Positions 25,703-34,543 are shown, counted from the stretch's first letter. The stretch is DNA of 64,000 nt from Hyphomicrobiales bacterium (GCA_900470805.1 UCCA01000033.1:62001-126000); one strand, 5' to 3'. The notes: generated by a model from the letters alone, not told the origin. Numbers and translations are program-made.

Positions 25703-26542
25703 TCACTCCTCATAGGCGACTTGGTAATTTCTCCCCGCTCGCTCGATGCGCGCGAAACCGAGCTCACCAAGATGCATTCCGGCGATCAGAAGCCGTTCCG
25801 AACTGACAATATCCAGCAGCCTCGATCGTGTCGCTGCGGCGAGATGCGTATCCTGATCGAACGCGATCGACACGTCCGGCCGCGGGATTTGGATCTCTGG
25901 GAAATGGACTATGTCGCCCCAGACCAACAGGTTCTGGCCACCGGACTCAAGACGGTAGCCGGTATGTCCTGCCGTATGACCAGGGAGCGGAACTGACGTC
26001 ATGCCGGGAAGCACGTCTCCGGTCTCGAACATGCGCAACCTGCCACGATAAGCGGCAAACGCCTGACGGGCGAAGATGAAGTTGCCATGGGCACGCTCCG
26101 GCGCGCGGCTCAGATTACCGTCATCCTGCCAGAACGCGACTTCTTGCCGATGGGCGATAAGCTCGGCATTTGGGAATGCGGCTTCGCCTGTGGGGTCGAG
26201 CAGTCCACCGACATGGTCTGGATGGGCGTGCGTCAACAGGATGGCGTCAATAGCAGCAGGCTGGATGCCCGCCTGGGCGAGGTTGTCCTTCAGCCGGCCG
26301 CCCCATTGTTTGAAACCACCCGCGCCGGCATCGATCAGGACCGTGCGACCACCTCCGCGCACCAGATAGCAGTTGATGTGGATAGTGGTGTGATCCCGTA
26401 TCCCCGCATTCTCCTGCATTTGAGAGGCATCGTCAGCATCGATATTCGAGAGTAGGCCGAAACTGGCGTGAAGATAGCCGTCACTGATGGCTGTGAGGGT
26501 CAGGTCGCCGACCGTCTGGCTGGGAAAATCGGTCATCGTCAT
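25703..26542 (-). CDS. MBL-fold metallo-hydrolase
   Basis: Hydrolase of 279 residues with the zinc motif THAHPDHVGG, further ligands in PLPGHTAGHTGY, LVWGDIVHFP and IAGMHLGELG. The start MTMTDF is at 26542; the frame is open further upstream but there overlaps the tautomerase gene. It resembles the secreted or cytosolic lactonase/quorum-quenching branch of MBL proteins (AidC/YtnP-like), but lacks the AttM sequence signature. It is the last gene of a minus-strand trio behind the LysR gene at 27610. Confidence 0.85.
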   Translation of the reverse strand: MTMTDFPSQTVGDLTLTAISDGYLHASFGLLSNIDADDASQMQENAGIRDHTTIHINCYLVRGGGRTVLIDAGAGGFKQWGGRLKDNLAQAGIQPAAIDAILLTHAHPDHVGGLLDPTGEAAFPNAELIAHRQEVAFWQDDGNLSRAPERAHGNFIFARQAFAAYRGRLRMFETGDVLPGMTSVPLPGHTAGHTGYRLESGGQNLLVWGDIVHFPEIQIPRPDVSIAFDQDTHLAAATRSRLLDIVSSERLLIAGMHLGELGFARIERAGRNYQVAYEE

Positions 26543-26562
26543 GGTTCTTCTCTGGCGTGAGT

Positions 26563-26889
26563 TCAGTTGCGTGCGTGGATGCTCGACGCTTCGTAGCCGA
26601 AGCAGCGAATGCGCGCGGTCAGATCGGTGCTGCACTGAATGACGTCGTCCAATTCCTTCATGAACAGGTCCATCACGGCCGCTGTCCGGAACGGTTCGAG
26701 GCGGTATTGGATCTCGACAAAGGCCGGATGCCCCCGGCCATGCCGAACGGCGACAAAAATGATATGCACATTCTCCAAGGCCGCCCGAAGGATGCCGGTG
26801 CAGAGCGCTGTGCATCGCTCTGCGAGCGCCACGAGCATCTCCTCCGGCGGCATCCTGTCTTGCGAGATGTAGAGGGTGACATTCGGCAT
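26563..26889 (-). CDS. Tautomerase-like small protein
   Basis: Protein of 108 residues that begins Met-Pro (MPNVTLYIS), the catalytic Pro-1 of the tautomerase superfamily after Met removal. The helix (PPEEMLVALAERCTALCTGI) and the strand ENVHIIFVAVRHG follow the expected beta-alpha-beta plan. The identity is based on layout and Pro-1. It is 7 bp downstream of the preceding gene, so it is co-transcribed. Confidence 0.6.
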   Translation of the reverse strand: MPNVTLYISQDRMPPEEMLVALAERCTALCTGILRAALENVHIIFVAVRHGRGHPAFVEIQYRLEPFRTAAVMDLFMKELDDVIQCSTDLTARIRCFGYEASSIHARN

Positions 26890-26895
26890 CGGCGT

Positions 26896-27444
26896 TCACC
26901 GCGCGCTTGCAGAGGCGACGTCATCGCCGTTCGTCAATTGCGGCGTCATCGGCGCATAGACGTGAACATCGTCCGGCAGATGTCCGATATCTCCGATCAT
27001 GTCGCGACCTGCTTTCGCGAGCCAGCGGTGTTCCGGGAACTTCTCCATGGCGACCGCGCGCATCGCAAAAGGCGTCAGGCCCAATTCGCGTAGCGGCTGA
27101 GGGCCTGTTGTGCTCAGCACCAGATATTCGGTTTCGCCGACGGCCGGGGCGCGTTCGATGCCCTCGTACAGGTTCCGGTGCCAATCGGTGATGTGTTGCT
27201 GCCAACGGGCGAAGTTGCCGCCGCCCTTCCGGCTATATTCTTCGCCGGTCAGAATATCGAGGCCGTCGATCGAATGGAGAGCGAGGTAGACGGGACAGCC
27301 GCCGCTCAACGCTTTGAAACGTTGTGAGGTGTGAAAGCCGCTGACAGAAATCAGGGCGGGCAGCTTGTCCAGGCTGTAAAACGCGTTCCATTCCGCTTCG
27401 CTGTGCGGATCAGCAAAGCTGCATTCAACCGTATAGATCATCAT
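26896..27444 (-). CDS. Conserved hypothetical protein, possible dimeric alpha-beta barrel
   Basis: Protein of 182 residues (start ATG 27444 or 27441, with GGAGG 5-8 bases upstream). It begins with a strand-like MMIYTVECSFADP and continues EWNAFYSLDKLPALISVSGF, a pattern of EthD/antibiotic-monooxygenase-like folds, but I cannot name the family. It is the first gene of a tight trio with the tautomerase-like and MBL proteins, divergent from LysR 27610. Confidence 0.55.
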   Translation of the reverse strand: MMIYTVECSFADPHSEAEWNAFYSLDKLPALISVSGFHTSQRFKALSGGCPVYLALHSIDGLDILTGEEYSRKGGGNFARWQQHITDWHRNLYEGIERAPAVGETEYLVLSTTGPQPLRELGLTPFAMRAVAMEKFPEHRWLAKAGRDMIGDIGHLPDDVHVYAPMTPQLTNGDDVASASAR

Positions 27445-27527
27445 ATCGCCTCCGGCCGGCCGCGCAGCGCTTCCGGCTTCGTTTGTAATTGACATTTTGT
27501 CATGGTAGAAGGCGACCGATCCAATGG

Positions 27528-27537
27528 ATATCGATAT
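27528..27537. promoter_or_regulatory. Palindrome in the divergent LysR/trio gap
   Basis: ATATCGATAT sits in the 165-bp gap between the minus-strand trio and LysR 27610; a second dyad, TGACA-TTT-TGTCA, is at 27490-27502. Either may be part of a LysR site. Confidence 0.35.
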
Positions 27538-27609
27538 TGCGTCACCCTTCAATGATCTAATATCAAGCTGGGGTCGATCAAGTGCCGACCAAACCTGCGG
27601 AGACCTCCG

Positions 27610-28509
27610 ATGCGCCGTAAAATTCCCAGCAATTCAGCGCTCATGGCGTTCGAGGCATCGGCGCGTCATGGCAGCTTCGCGCGCGCAGCGGACGAGCTGG
27701 CACTGACCGAAGGAGCAATCAGCCGCCAGATCGGTCGGCTGGAGGCTTTCCTCGGCGTGACGCTGTTCGAACGCGTCGGTAACCGCGTCAGGCTTCTGCC
27801 GAGTGGGGAACGGTATGCAGCCCAGGTTCGAGAGTCTCTCGACCGGCTGGAACGTGACAGCCAGTATCTGATGGGGCAGCCCAAGGATGGCGCCAGCATC
27901 GATATCGCGACAATTCCGACTTTCGCCACGCGATGGCTCATTCCCCGCCTTGGAGGATTTCAGGAGCGCCATCCCAACATCATTGTGCATCTTGCCGAAC
28001 GAATGGAACCATTCGTGCTCGCCGGAAGCGGCTTCGATGCCGCGATCCATTTCGAGCATCCCGCGTGGACTGGTATGAGAATGCACCGGTTGCTGCACGA
28101 GACGCTGGTGCCCGTCTGTTATCCGGCCCTTCTCGACAAAGCCGCAGATGCGGCGTCGCTCGACAGCCTGCCACGTCTGCACCGTCGCCAGAACCCGGAT
28201 GCCTGGCAGCGTTATGCGCAGGAAACCGGGATCACGCTGACCAATCCCACGATCGGCCCATGCTATGACCTCCACATCATGCTGATTGAGGCCGCACTTG
28301 CGGGGCTTGGCGTCGCGCTGGTGCCGCGCCTCTATGTCGAGACGGAATTGGCGGAAGGTCGTCTGATCGCGCCGTGGCCCGAAGGCCAGTCGATCTCCAA
28401 GACCTTCAGCCTGATCCTCCCAGAGCCGATCCGGTTGAGTGACGGTCCAATACAGGCTTTTGCGGATTGGCTGCTTTCGGAAGTGCAAACTCTGCCCCGC
28501 GCCGGCTGA
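27610..28509 (+). CDS. LysR-family regulator, GcvA/AmpR-like
   Basis: Regulator of 299 residues of the GcvA-like subgroup: FEASARHGSFARAADELALT, EGAISRQIGRLE, LFERVGNRVRLLPSG. The ligand domain ends SISKTFSLILPE and LSEVQTLPRAG. Divergent from the minus-strand trio, its likely target. Its 3' end abuts the tail of a decayed beta-lactamase gene; a truncated homologue of this regulator lies at 29608. AmpR/PenR regulators of beta-lactamases belong to this subgroup, so an origin as a beta-lactamase regulator is plausible. Confidence 0.88.
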   Translation: MRRKIPSNSALMAFEASARHGSFARAADELALTEGAISRQIGRLEAFLGVTLFERVGNRVRLLPSGERYAAQVRESLDRLERDSQYLMGQPKDGASIDIATIPTFATRWLIPRLGGFQERHPNIIVHLAERMEPFVLAGSGFDAAIHFEHPAWTGMRMHRLLHETLVPVCYPALLDKAADAASLDSLPRLHRRQNPDAWQRYAQETGITLTNPTIGPCYDLHIMLIEAALAGLGVALVPRLYVETELAEGRLIAPWPEGQSISKTFSLILPEPIRLSDGPIQAFADWLLSEVQTLPRAG

Positions 28510-28620
28510 GCAGGCGGCTTTCCGTTCCGCCATAGAGTCACGCACCTTGCCGAGAAAGGCCGCGACGACGATCTGAGGGCGACTAGATGGGAAGAGTGCG
28601 CCGATATCGTTGGTCGCTGT
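28508..28620 (-). pseudogene. C-terminal remnant of a class A beta-lactamase
   Basis: On the minus strand the sequence encodes TNDIGALFPSSRPQIVVAAF, then LGKVRDSMAERKAA, nearly the same as the C-terminus of the intact beta-lactamase at 29902 (STNDIGVLFPPNRPPIVVAA, then YLGKARGSVAEQEA). Homology stops at about 28618. The rest of this copy is missing. Confidence 0.8.
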
Positions 28621-28739
28621 AAAAGCGCTTAGATCGGCAGGGGTTGACTTCAACACGCCGAGGTGAGAAGCAAGCTGCGTATCAGCGCCGCCGGAAAGGC
28701 GGCCGAGATCTTTTTGGCGCAACGCCAAAGGAGATCTAC

Positions 28740-29528
28740 ATGAAAGACGATACAAGCTCTACGATCATCGGCCGTAAAACAGTTGGCAATGGTCCACAGA
28801 AGGTCATCATGCTGCATGACTGGCATGGAGACCACACTTTATATACCCCCATCTTGCCGTACATCGACGGCAATACGTTTCATTACGCCTTCGCTGATCT
28901 TCCAGGCTACGGATTGTCTCGCGGTCACGCCGGGCCAGCCAGCATTCAACAGACTGCATCGACTATTATCGCCTTGGCCGATGAACTCGATTGGCCGCGA
29001 TTCCATATCGTAGGGCATTCCCTGTCCGCGACGATCGCGCAATACCTTGCGGTATTGGTACCAAACCGCATCGTCAGCCTGACTGCTGTCTGTCCAATCC
29101 CAGCCAGCGGTTCACTGGCCAGTGACGACGCGCTAGCGTTTTTCGCTTCTACTGCCCGGGACGACGACGCATTTCGCAGGTTGATTGGTTATTTGTCGGG
29201 CCAGTTATCGAAGGGGTGGACGGAGGCGAAACGGATTCGGAGCCGCCTTGCCTCCTCGCCCGAGGTGAAGATGCAGTATTTCGGGTTGTTCCGAACGGAC
29301 TTCTCCCAACGGCTTCTGGGTTCGGCTACAAAAGTCAACCTTATCCTAGGGGACCATGATCCAGGTTTGGATGAGGCGACCGTCGCGCCTCTATTTCGAC
29401 AATGGTTTGACGATCTGACCGTGGAAACCATTGTTAATTGTGGCCACTACCCAATGGAGGAGGCACCTCCGTACTTCGCAACTACGCTTGAGCGCCTTCT
29501 GATCAAGGGGACGATCGGGTCTCTATGA
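28740..29528 (+). CDS. Alpha/beta hydrolase
   Basis: Hydrolase of 262 residues: oxyanion region MLHDWHGDH, nucleophile elbow GHSLSA, acid candidate LGDHDPGLD and His in NCGHYPMEE. AAGGAG lies 7 bases before ATG 28740. It sits between the two broken LysR/beta-lactamase modules, as though inserted during their rearrangement. Substrate unknown. Confidence 0.82.
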   Translation: MKDDTSSTIIGRKTVGNGPQKVIMLHDWHGDHTLYTPILPYIDGNTFHYAFADLPGYGLSRGHAGPASIQQTASTIIALADELDWPRFHIVGHSLSATIAQYLAVLVPNRIVSLTAVCPIPASGSLASDDALAFFASTARDDDAFRRLIGYLSGQLSKGWTEAKRIRSRLASSPEVKMQYFGLFRTDFSQRLLGSATKVNLILGDHDPGLDEATVAPLFRQWFDDLTVETIVNCGHYPMEEAPPYFATTLERLLIKGTIGSL

Positions 29529-29607
29529 GCGCCGGCGCGCCCCTTGGATCTCGTGCGGCGCACGCCGAGGGGCGCCGTAGCGGCTGCCGGTTGGTCTCTG
29601 GGAAGGA

Positions 29608-29850
29608 TATCTGCCTCTTGCAAGAGGTAGCCTTGTTCCTCATGCGCAACATGCATGTAGAATTGGCGTTGCGTTTCTATGTCGAGATGGAAGCAGCGAA
29701 AGGTCGTCTGGTGGCATCCTGGCTCGAAGCTCATTCGATTTCCACGACCTTCGGCCTGATCCTCCCAGAGCAGGCCCAGTTGAGTGAAGGCCTGATACAG
29801 GCTGGCTGCTTTCGGAAGTGGAGACTCCGCCCCGCACCGGCTGAGGTGAC
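29608..29850 (+). pseudogene. C-terminal remnant of a GcvA-like LysR regulator
   Basis: The frame encodes RFYVEMEAAKGRLVASW, then SISTTFGLILPE, clearly homologous to RLYVETELAEGRLIAPW and SISKTFSLILPE in the LysR protein at 27610. Near 29800 a 10-bp deletion relative to 28459-28470 shifts the frame before the LSEV tail. The N-terminal DNA-binding part is absent. It lies tail-to-tail with the intact beta-lactamase gene. Confidence 0.75.
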
Positions 29851-29901
29851 GGCTTGCTCGATCGACAGTGGACGTTTCGCTGCCGCTGGCAAGTCGTTCG
29901 A

Positions 29902-30786
29902 TTATACGTTTCTCGTAACGATGCGTGCTACGTCGACCAAAACGGCTTCCTGCTCCGCCACTGAGCCACGTGCCTTGCCCAGATAGGCCGCGACGACGAT
30001 CGGAGGACGATTGGGCGGGAAGAGCACGCCGATATCGTTGGTCGATATTCCTTCCCAGGTCCCGGGTTTGTTCGCGATCCGCCACCCAGCCGGTAAACCA
30101 GCCCGCAGGCGTTGTGCGGCCGCATCTCTGGACGCCATCATCCACTCGGTCAGGTGCGCCCGCGACGTCGGCGACAGAGCGGAGCCGAGCGCGATGCGTT
30201 GCAGTGTGCCCACCATCGCGCGCGGCGAAGTCGTGTCGTGCGTCTCTCCGGACTTGACGATATTGAGAGCCAGTTCGGTCTTGTCGATACGGGTCGTTTG
30301 ATCACCTATTGAGCGCAGATAGGCGGTCAATGCAGAAGGTCCGCCGAAGCTGGCCATCAGTAGATTTGCCGCGGTGCTGTCGCTGACAATTGCTGCCGCT
30401 TCGCAGAGCTGCTCAACTGTCATGCCGTCAGCAAGGTGCGGTTTAGTCGCCTTGAAAGGCATAACCAGATCCTTTTCGCCGAAGAAGACTCTTCGGTCCA
30501 GCTTCTCTTCTCCGCGATCAACGCGTGCGAGCGTGAACGCGATAGCCAGAGCCTTGAACGTGCTGCACAGAGCGAAGCGTTCATCGAGACGGTTCCCAAT
30601 TACCTGACCGGTCGCGGTGTCCAGGACCGCCACGCCAAGATGACCACCACTACGGATTTCGAGTTCCCGGAGCCGGTCTTCGACGATGCTTCGGCCGTTA
30701 TCTGCGCGCGCGCCATGCCCTAACAACCAAGGCAATGCAATGAGTGGGGTCAAAAATGTAGTCCGTCGTGTGAACATCCGAGTCAT
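29902..30786 (-). CDS. Class A beta-lactamase with unusual active-site motifs
   Basis: Periplasmic serine beta-lactamase of 294 residues. The export signal MTRMFTRRTTFLTPL has an RR pair (Tat-like) and likely ends at ARA-DNG. Motif 1 is STFK, motif E166 is TELALN, as usual. Motif 2 is SDS where SDN is usual, and motif 3 is KPG (NKPGTWEG) where KTG/KSG is expected. The frame is otherwise intact. The changes at motifs 2 and 3 could alter substrate range or reduce activity. The broken homologue at 28508 and two LysR copies suggest a rearranged resistance locus. Confidence 0.9.
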   Translation of the reverse strand: MTRMFTRRTTFLTPLIALPWLLGHGARADNGRSIVEDRLRELEIRSGGHLGVAVLDTATGQVIGNRLDERFALCSTFKALAIAFTLARVDRGEEKLDRRVFFGEKDLVMPFKATKPHLADGMTVEQLCEAAAIVSDSTAANLLMASFGGPSALTAYLRSIGDQTTRIDKTELALNIVKSGETHDTTSPRAMVGTLQRIALGSALSPTSRAHLTEWMMASRDAAAQRLRAGLPAGWRIANKPGTWEGISTNDIGVLFPPNRPPIVVAAYLGKARGSVAEQEAVLVDVARIVTRNV

Positions 30787-31026
30787 TTTGCCTTTGCTTC
30801 CGCCATATCTTCAAGTTGCTATCTGTCGCGACCCTGTGCGTCAGGTTAATCATCGGGACCGATACTGCTTTTTTAGACCGTTTTTTGACAAGATTGTGGG
30901 CGTTTTCGTGCATTATTCAGTATGCCCACGTGGATTGCAGTCTGCGACTTGTTTCGCGCCGCGCGTTAGTGGCCCGCCAGGGCGTGACTTCAAAGAACTT
31001 CAGGTTATGAAATAAAAAAATGTCAG

Positions 31027-31464
31027 TCATTCACCGTACTTCAGGTAGATGAGCGGATAAGGTTTTCCTTGCCCGTCGAGCGGAGAACGACCGATGTGCT
31101 TGAAGCCCATTTTTTCATAGAAGCCGACCGCCTGACTGTTCTGCTCATTGACGTCGGTTGTCAGCTTAGGATGAAGTGTAAGGGCGTGGCGTACCAGTGC
31201 GGCACCAATTCCAGTTCCTCGATATGCGGGATCGACGAACAGCGCCTCCATGTGGCCCTTGTCGATTAGCAAGAAAGCCAGCGGATAGTCGGTAGCGTCC
31301 ACGGCAAACCAAAGCGGCGCTTGGGGCAGAAAGCCACCCACCATCTCTTCGATGGAAAGGCGATCCTCACCCGAGAGAAAGTTATGGGTGGCGTCGACCG
31401 CACCGCGCCAGATTTCCACTGCGCGGTCGCCCTCGTCAGGACGGGAGCGTCTAATTGTAGTCAT
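31027..31464 (-). CDS. GNAT acetyltransferase (YjaB-like)
   Basis: Protein of 145 residues starting TTIRRSRPDEGDRAVEIWR. The acetyl-CoA loop is DPAYRGTGIGAALV, the C-terminal NSQAVGFYEKMGF is typical. It resembles YjaB-type N-acetyltransferases. It stands in a minus-strand group with two glyoxalase-fold genes; gap 59 bp to the next, so co-transcription is possible. Confidence 0.85.
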   Translation of the reverse strand: MTTIRRSRPDEGDRAVEIWRGAVDATHNFLSGEDRLSIEEMVGGFLPQAPLWFAVDATDYPLAFLLIDKGHMEALFVDPAYRGTGIGAALVRHALTLHPKLTTDVNEQNSQAVGFYEKMGFKHIGRSPLDGQGKPYPLIYLKYGE

Positions 31465-31523
31465 TGTGCCTTCCTCATTAATTTGCCGGAAACAAAGGGA
31501 GCCCCGCAGAGCCCATTGCTCCG

Positions 31524-31916
31524 TCAGGCATTCCAGTCAGCCCGCTGGATCACAACCCTATAGCCATCGGGATCTTCAAAGGTGCGGCCTGAGCGATCCC
31601 AATAGGGGTTGAACGCGGGGACGGCTCTGAACCCGGCTCCTTCCATTCTTTCGACAGCAACTTGCCACTCTCCAGGGTCCGGAAGGTAGAACACGAGCAG
31701 ATTGTCTCGTGTCGGCGCGCGACCTACGGTATGTCCATGCGCCTTCGTGAACTCGAAATGATAAGGTGCGCCTGCATGTCCGAGCATCACGCCGTCGAAA
31801 CCATCGTGGTCCTCAAATCGATACAAGATTTCCAGCCCTAGGCCGCCTCCATAAAAACGAATAAGCGCTTCTATATCGTCGGTGGGACGGGCGACGCGTA
31901 GCTTGGGGAGAGCCAT
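31524..31916 (-). CDS. Glyoxalase/bleomycin-resistance (VOC) family protein
   Basis: VOC-fold protein of 130 residues: LRVARPTDDIEALIRFYGGG at the start, a metal-ligand-like YHFEFTKAHGH and the C-terminal GRTFEDPDGYRVVIQ. Start ATG 31916 with GGAAAC upstream; the frame is open further up. It probably handles a small electrophile or antibiotic, or binds it. Confidence 0.82.
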   Translation of the reverse strand: MALPKLRVARPTDDIEALIRFYGGGLGLEILYRFEDHDGFDGVMLGHAGAPYHFEFTKAHGHTVGRAPTRDNLLVFYLPDPGEWQVAVERMEGAGFRAVPAFNPYWDRSGRTFEDPDGYRVVIQRADWNA

Positions 31917-32044
31917 TAGAAGTTTCCAATAATGCCGGCCGGCGACCGGAACAGAAGGCACGCTGCAGCCGTGATTGACAAAAGCCATCTGTGAGGCGAC
32001 GACGGCTACGCTGCTCGCTAATTTCCGATCTTCGGTCTTCCGGA

Positions 32045-32506
32045 TCAAGTTCGGGACGACACTTCGAGAGCATCGTGGCCACTGCCAATACTGAATGCTA
32101 TTTCCTGCCCGAACGACAATTCAAGCGTGTTGCCATCCGGGTCAGAGATATACGTCCAGAGGCCGACCGGCGGCCCATCATTGCGCGGGGCAGACCGCAG
32201 GATGCCGCGGCGCTCAGCTTCGGCCGCACGGCGCGAGACATCTCCCGGCTTGGCACACGCAACGCCTATGTGACCGAATGGTCCGAGTGGCGTATCATTC
32301 AAATTCGCAGATGCAACGAGGACAAGCGCGAACGGGCGCGAGCCATCCGCCATCCACGCGACCTCTTCGATATCGCCGCCTGCGTTTCGGCGGTGAATTA
32401 CCTGAAGATCGGCAAATTCCTGATAGAAGGCGATGCTCTTATCGAGATCGCGCACGACCAGCGCTACGTGGGACAACCCTAGATCTGTTTCGGGCGACCG
32501 GATCAT
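32045..32506 (-). CDS. Glyoxalase/dioxygenase-like (VOC) protein
   Basis: VOC-fold protein of 153 residues: LSHVALVVRDLDKSIAFYQE, then HIGVACAKPGDVS and YISDPDGNTLELSFGQE, with the H and E ligands of an extradiol-dioxygenase-like or glyoxalase site. ATG 32506 has GGAGAA upstream. Divergent from the LysR gene at 32579, its probable regulator. Confidence 0.85.
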   Translation of the reverse strand: MIRSPETDLGLSHVALVVRDLDKSIAFYQEFADLQVIHRRNAGGDIEEVAWMADGSRPFALVLVASANLNDTPLGPFGHIGVACAKPGDVSRRAAEAERRGILRSAPRNDGPPVGLWTYISDPDGNTLELSFGQEIAFSIGSGHDALEVSSRT

Positions 32507-32578
32507 GATCAATTCTCCTTTTCCCTCAATTTGCATCATTGACAGATTGAATGGAAATCGAAGATTGCTATAGGAATT

Positions 32579-33505
32579 ATGCAGGATACGAATAACTTCC
32601 ATCCATCCGATTTGGGTTTGCTGCCGTTTCTCGAGGCGCTGATCGAGGAGCGACATGTCTCGCGCGCAGCATTGCGGCTCAATCGGTCGCAGCCGGCGGT
32701 CAGTCACGCTCTGGCAAGGTTAAGGGACATCTTCAACGATCCGCTGCTGGTGAGAGGCGAAGGCGGCCTGCAGCCAACAGCGCGGGCACTTCAACTCGCT
32801 GAGCCACTGGGTGAGGCCCTTGCGCTGATGCGCTCCATGGTCGCCCAGACGTCCTTCAACGCCGAGCAGTGCCACCGTCATTTTCGTCTTTCTCTGTCGG
32901 ACTATGGAGCGGCAATCCTCCAGCCCACCCTGGTATCGCGACTTCGAAAGTCGGCACCGTTGGTGGACCTTTCCATCGTATCATACGGCAGGGAACGCGC
33001 GCTTGCCGCGCTCATAGACGGGGAGATTGATCTGGCGGTTGGGGTATATCCCAGCCTCAAGCAGGCTAGGCACGCCGACCTCAGAAGTGCATCGCTCTTT
33101 GAAGAGACGTTCGCTTGCCTGTTCGATGAATCGAGCGGGTGTGGCCCGTTTTCCTTCGATGATTATCTCGCTCGTCCTCATGTGCGCGTTAGTGTTGCGT
33201 TGCAAGACGACAGTGAGGTCGACGACGCGCTTGCACGTCTTGGTTACAAGCGCCGCATTGCAGTTCAGCTTCCACATTGGTCTGCCGCACCGGACCTTGT
33301 CAGGGGAAGCGATCTCGTGCTGACCGCAGCGAAGCGTAGCATTGAGCATCTGGGAAAGGGAGGCCTTCAGTGCAGCGAACTGCCGTTTCAGCTGAGCAGC
33401 TTTCCATTCGTCCAGACATGGCATCGCCGTCGCGAAAAGGATGCCCCGCATAGATGGCTCCGAGAGGAAATCGCCACGATAGCCGGTGCCAAGGGGCAGA
33501 GGTAG
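32579..33505 (+). CDS. LysR-family transcriptional regulator
   Basis: Regulator of 308 residues, NodD/LinR-like in the HTH (RHVSRAALRLNRSQPAVSHA, then LARLRDIFNDPLLVR). Divergent from the VOC gene at 32506 with a 72-bp gap. Probable controller of the VOC/GNAT group. Confidence 0.88.
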   Translation: MQDTNNFHPSDLGLLPFLEALIEERHVSRAALRLNRSQPAVSHALARLRDIFNDPLLVRGEGGLQPTARALQLAEPLGEALALMRSMVAQTSFNAEQCHRHFRLSLSDYGAAILQPTLVSRLRKSAPLVDLSIVSYGRERALAALIDGEIDLAVGVYPSLKQARHADLRSASLFEETFACLFDESSGCGPFSFDDYLARPHVRVSVALQDDSEVDDALARLGYKRRIAVQLPHWSAAPDLVRGSDLVLTAAKRSIEHLGKGGLQCSELPFQLSSFPFVQTWHRRREKDAPHRWLREEIATIAGAKGQR

Positions 33506-33564
33506 ATATCCGGGCAGTCGTCGAGCACCGTGAGGCTTGGCAGCAGGGACGTGCGTGGCACCGT

Positions 33565-34452
33565 TCACCGTGTCGGCAGTTGGTCAGCCACGCCTTGATT
33601 TTCGATCGTAGCCTTGAGGATGTGCGCGAGATCCTGAGCGGCTTCTGGTAGATGGTCCTGCTTCAACATCCGCAACTCAAGTGGCGGTAGTGCCGGCAAG
33701 CAATTGTCCAGCCGGCGTATTCCGGGCGGCACGCCATGGGCTGTACGCACGGTGACGCCCAATCCAAACCGTAAGGCCGCCCAAACACCGGGCAGGCTTG
33801 GCGTGGTCAGGGAAAGGCGCCATAGGATGCCAGCCTCATCAAGCGAGCGAAGTGCAGCCTGCCGGAACAGGCAGGGATGATCAAAGAGCACAAGCGGAAG
33901 AGTGCCAGAGACATCGCGAGGCGGTTCACTGTCTTTGTCTTTGGAAAGCCACAACATCGGCATCGTCGCCAGGAGTTCCCCGGTTCCAGGACGATCCATG
34001 CCTGCGAAAGCGAGAGCAAGATCGAGGCGCCCGGACTTTACTTCGTGTTCGAGCGCGTAGTTTCTGCCTGCACGAACCGCGACATGAACGTTCGGTCGGT
34101 TTTGGGAGAAGGTCGCGAGAGCACTGGGCATGACGTCCTCGAAGAAATCCTGTGGCAGACCCAGGCGGATGGTTGGCGGTGCCACCGATGCACCCAACGC
34201 CATGGCTGCCTCATCATGCATGGCTACGATCCGACGCGCGTAACTGAGGAGAGTGTCGCCTGCTTCCGTTGGCACCAATCCGCGACCGCGCCGGTGGAAC
34301 AGGGCATGACCTGCCTGCTCTTCGAGGCGCTTCAGCTGCATACTGACAGCTGACTGCGATCTGCCGAGATGTAGAGCGGCGCGCGCGAAACTCCCGAGGT
34401 CGGTGCCCACGATCATCGTACGCAGCGCTTCAATGTCGAACTGTGGTACCAT
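33565..34452 (-). CDS. LysR-family transcriptional regulator
   Basis: Regulator of 295 residues: HTH GSFARAALHLGRSQSAVSMQ, then LFHRRGRGLVPTEAG and a substrate domain beginning TIRLGLPQDFFEDV. Divergent from the dehydrogenase gene at 34544; the gap contains a palindrome. Convergent with the LysR gene at 32579. Confidence 0.88.
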   Translation of the reverse strand: MVPQFDIEALRTMIVGTDLGSFARAALHLGRSQSAVSMQLKRLEEQAGHALFHRRGRGLVPTEAGDTLLSYARRIVAMHDEAAMALGASVAPPTIRLGLPQDFFEDVMPSALATFSQNRPNVHVAVRAGRNYALEHEVKSGRLDLALAFAGMDRPGTGELLATMPMLWLSKDKDSEPPRDVSGTLPLVLFDHPCLFRQAALRSLDEAGILWRLSLTTPSLPGVWAALRFGLGVTVRTAHGVPPGIRRLDNCLPALPPLELRMLKQDHLPEAAQDLAHILKATIENQGVADQLPTR

Positions 34453-34487
34453 CTACCCGATTCCGTGAAGTTGTAATTCAATCTTAT

Positions 34488-34503
34488 CAAATTTTCGAAT
34501 TTG
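34488..34503. promoter_or_regulatory. Palindrome in the LysR/dehydrogenase gap
   Basis: CAAATT-TTCG-AATTTG, perfect arms, 36 bp from the LysR start and 41 bp from the dehydrogenase start. Candidate LysR operator shared by both genes. Confidence 0.45.
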
Positions 34504-34518
34504 TTGGGATGGATTAAT

Positions 34519-34536
34519 CTCCTGAGAAAACAGGAG
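34519..34536 (+). promoter_or_regulatory. Small hairpin covering the ribosome-binding site
   Basis: CTCCTG-agaaaa-CAGGAG: the Shine-Dalgarno AGGAG of the dehydrogenase gene is the right arm of a 6-bp hairpin. It could reduce translation initiation; a second AGG close to ATG 34544 remains free. Confidence 0.35.
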
Positions 34537-34543
34537 ACACAGG

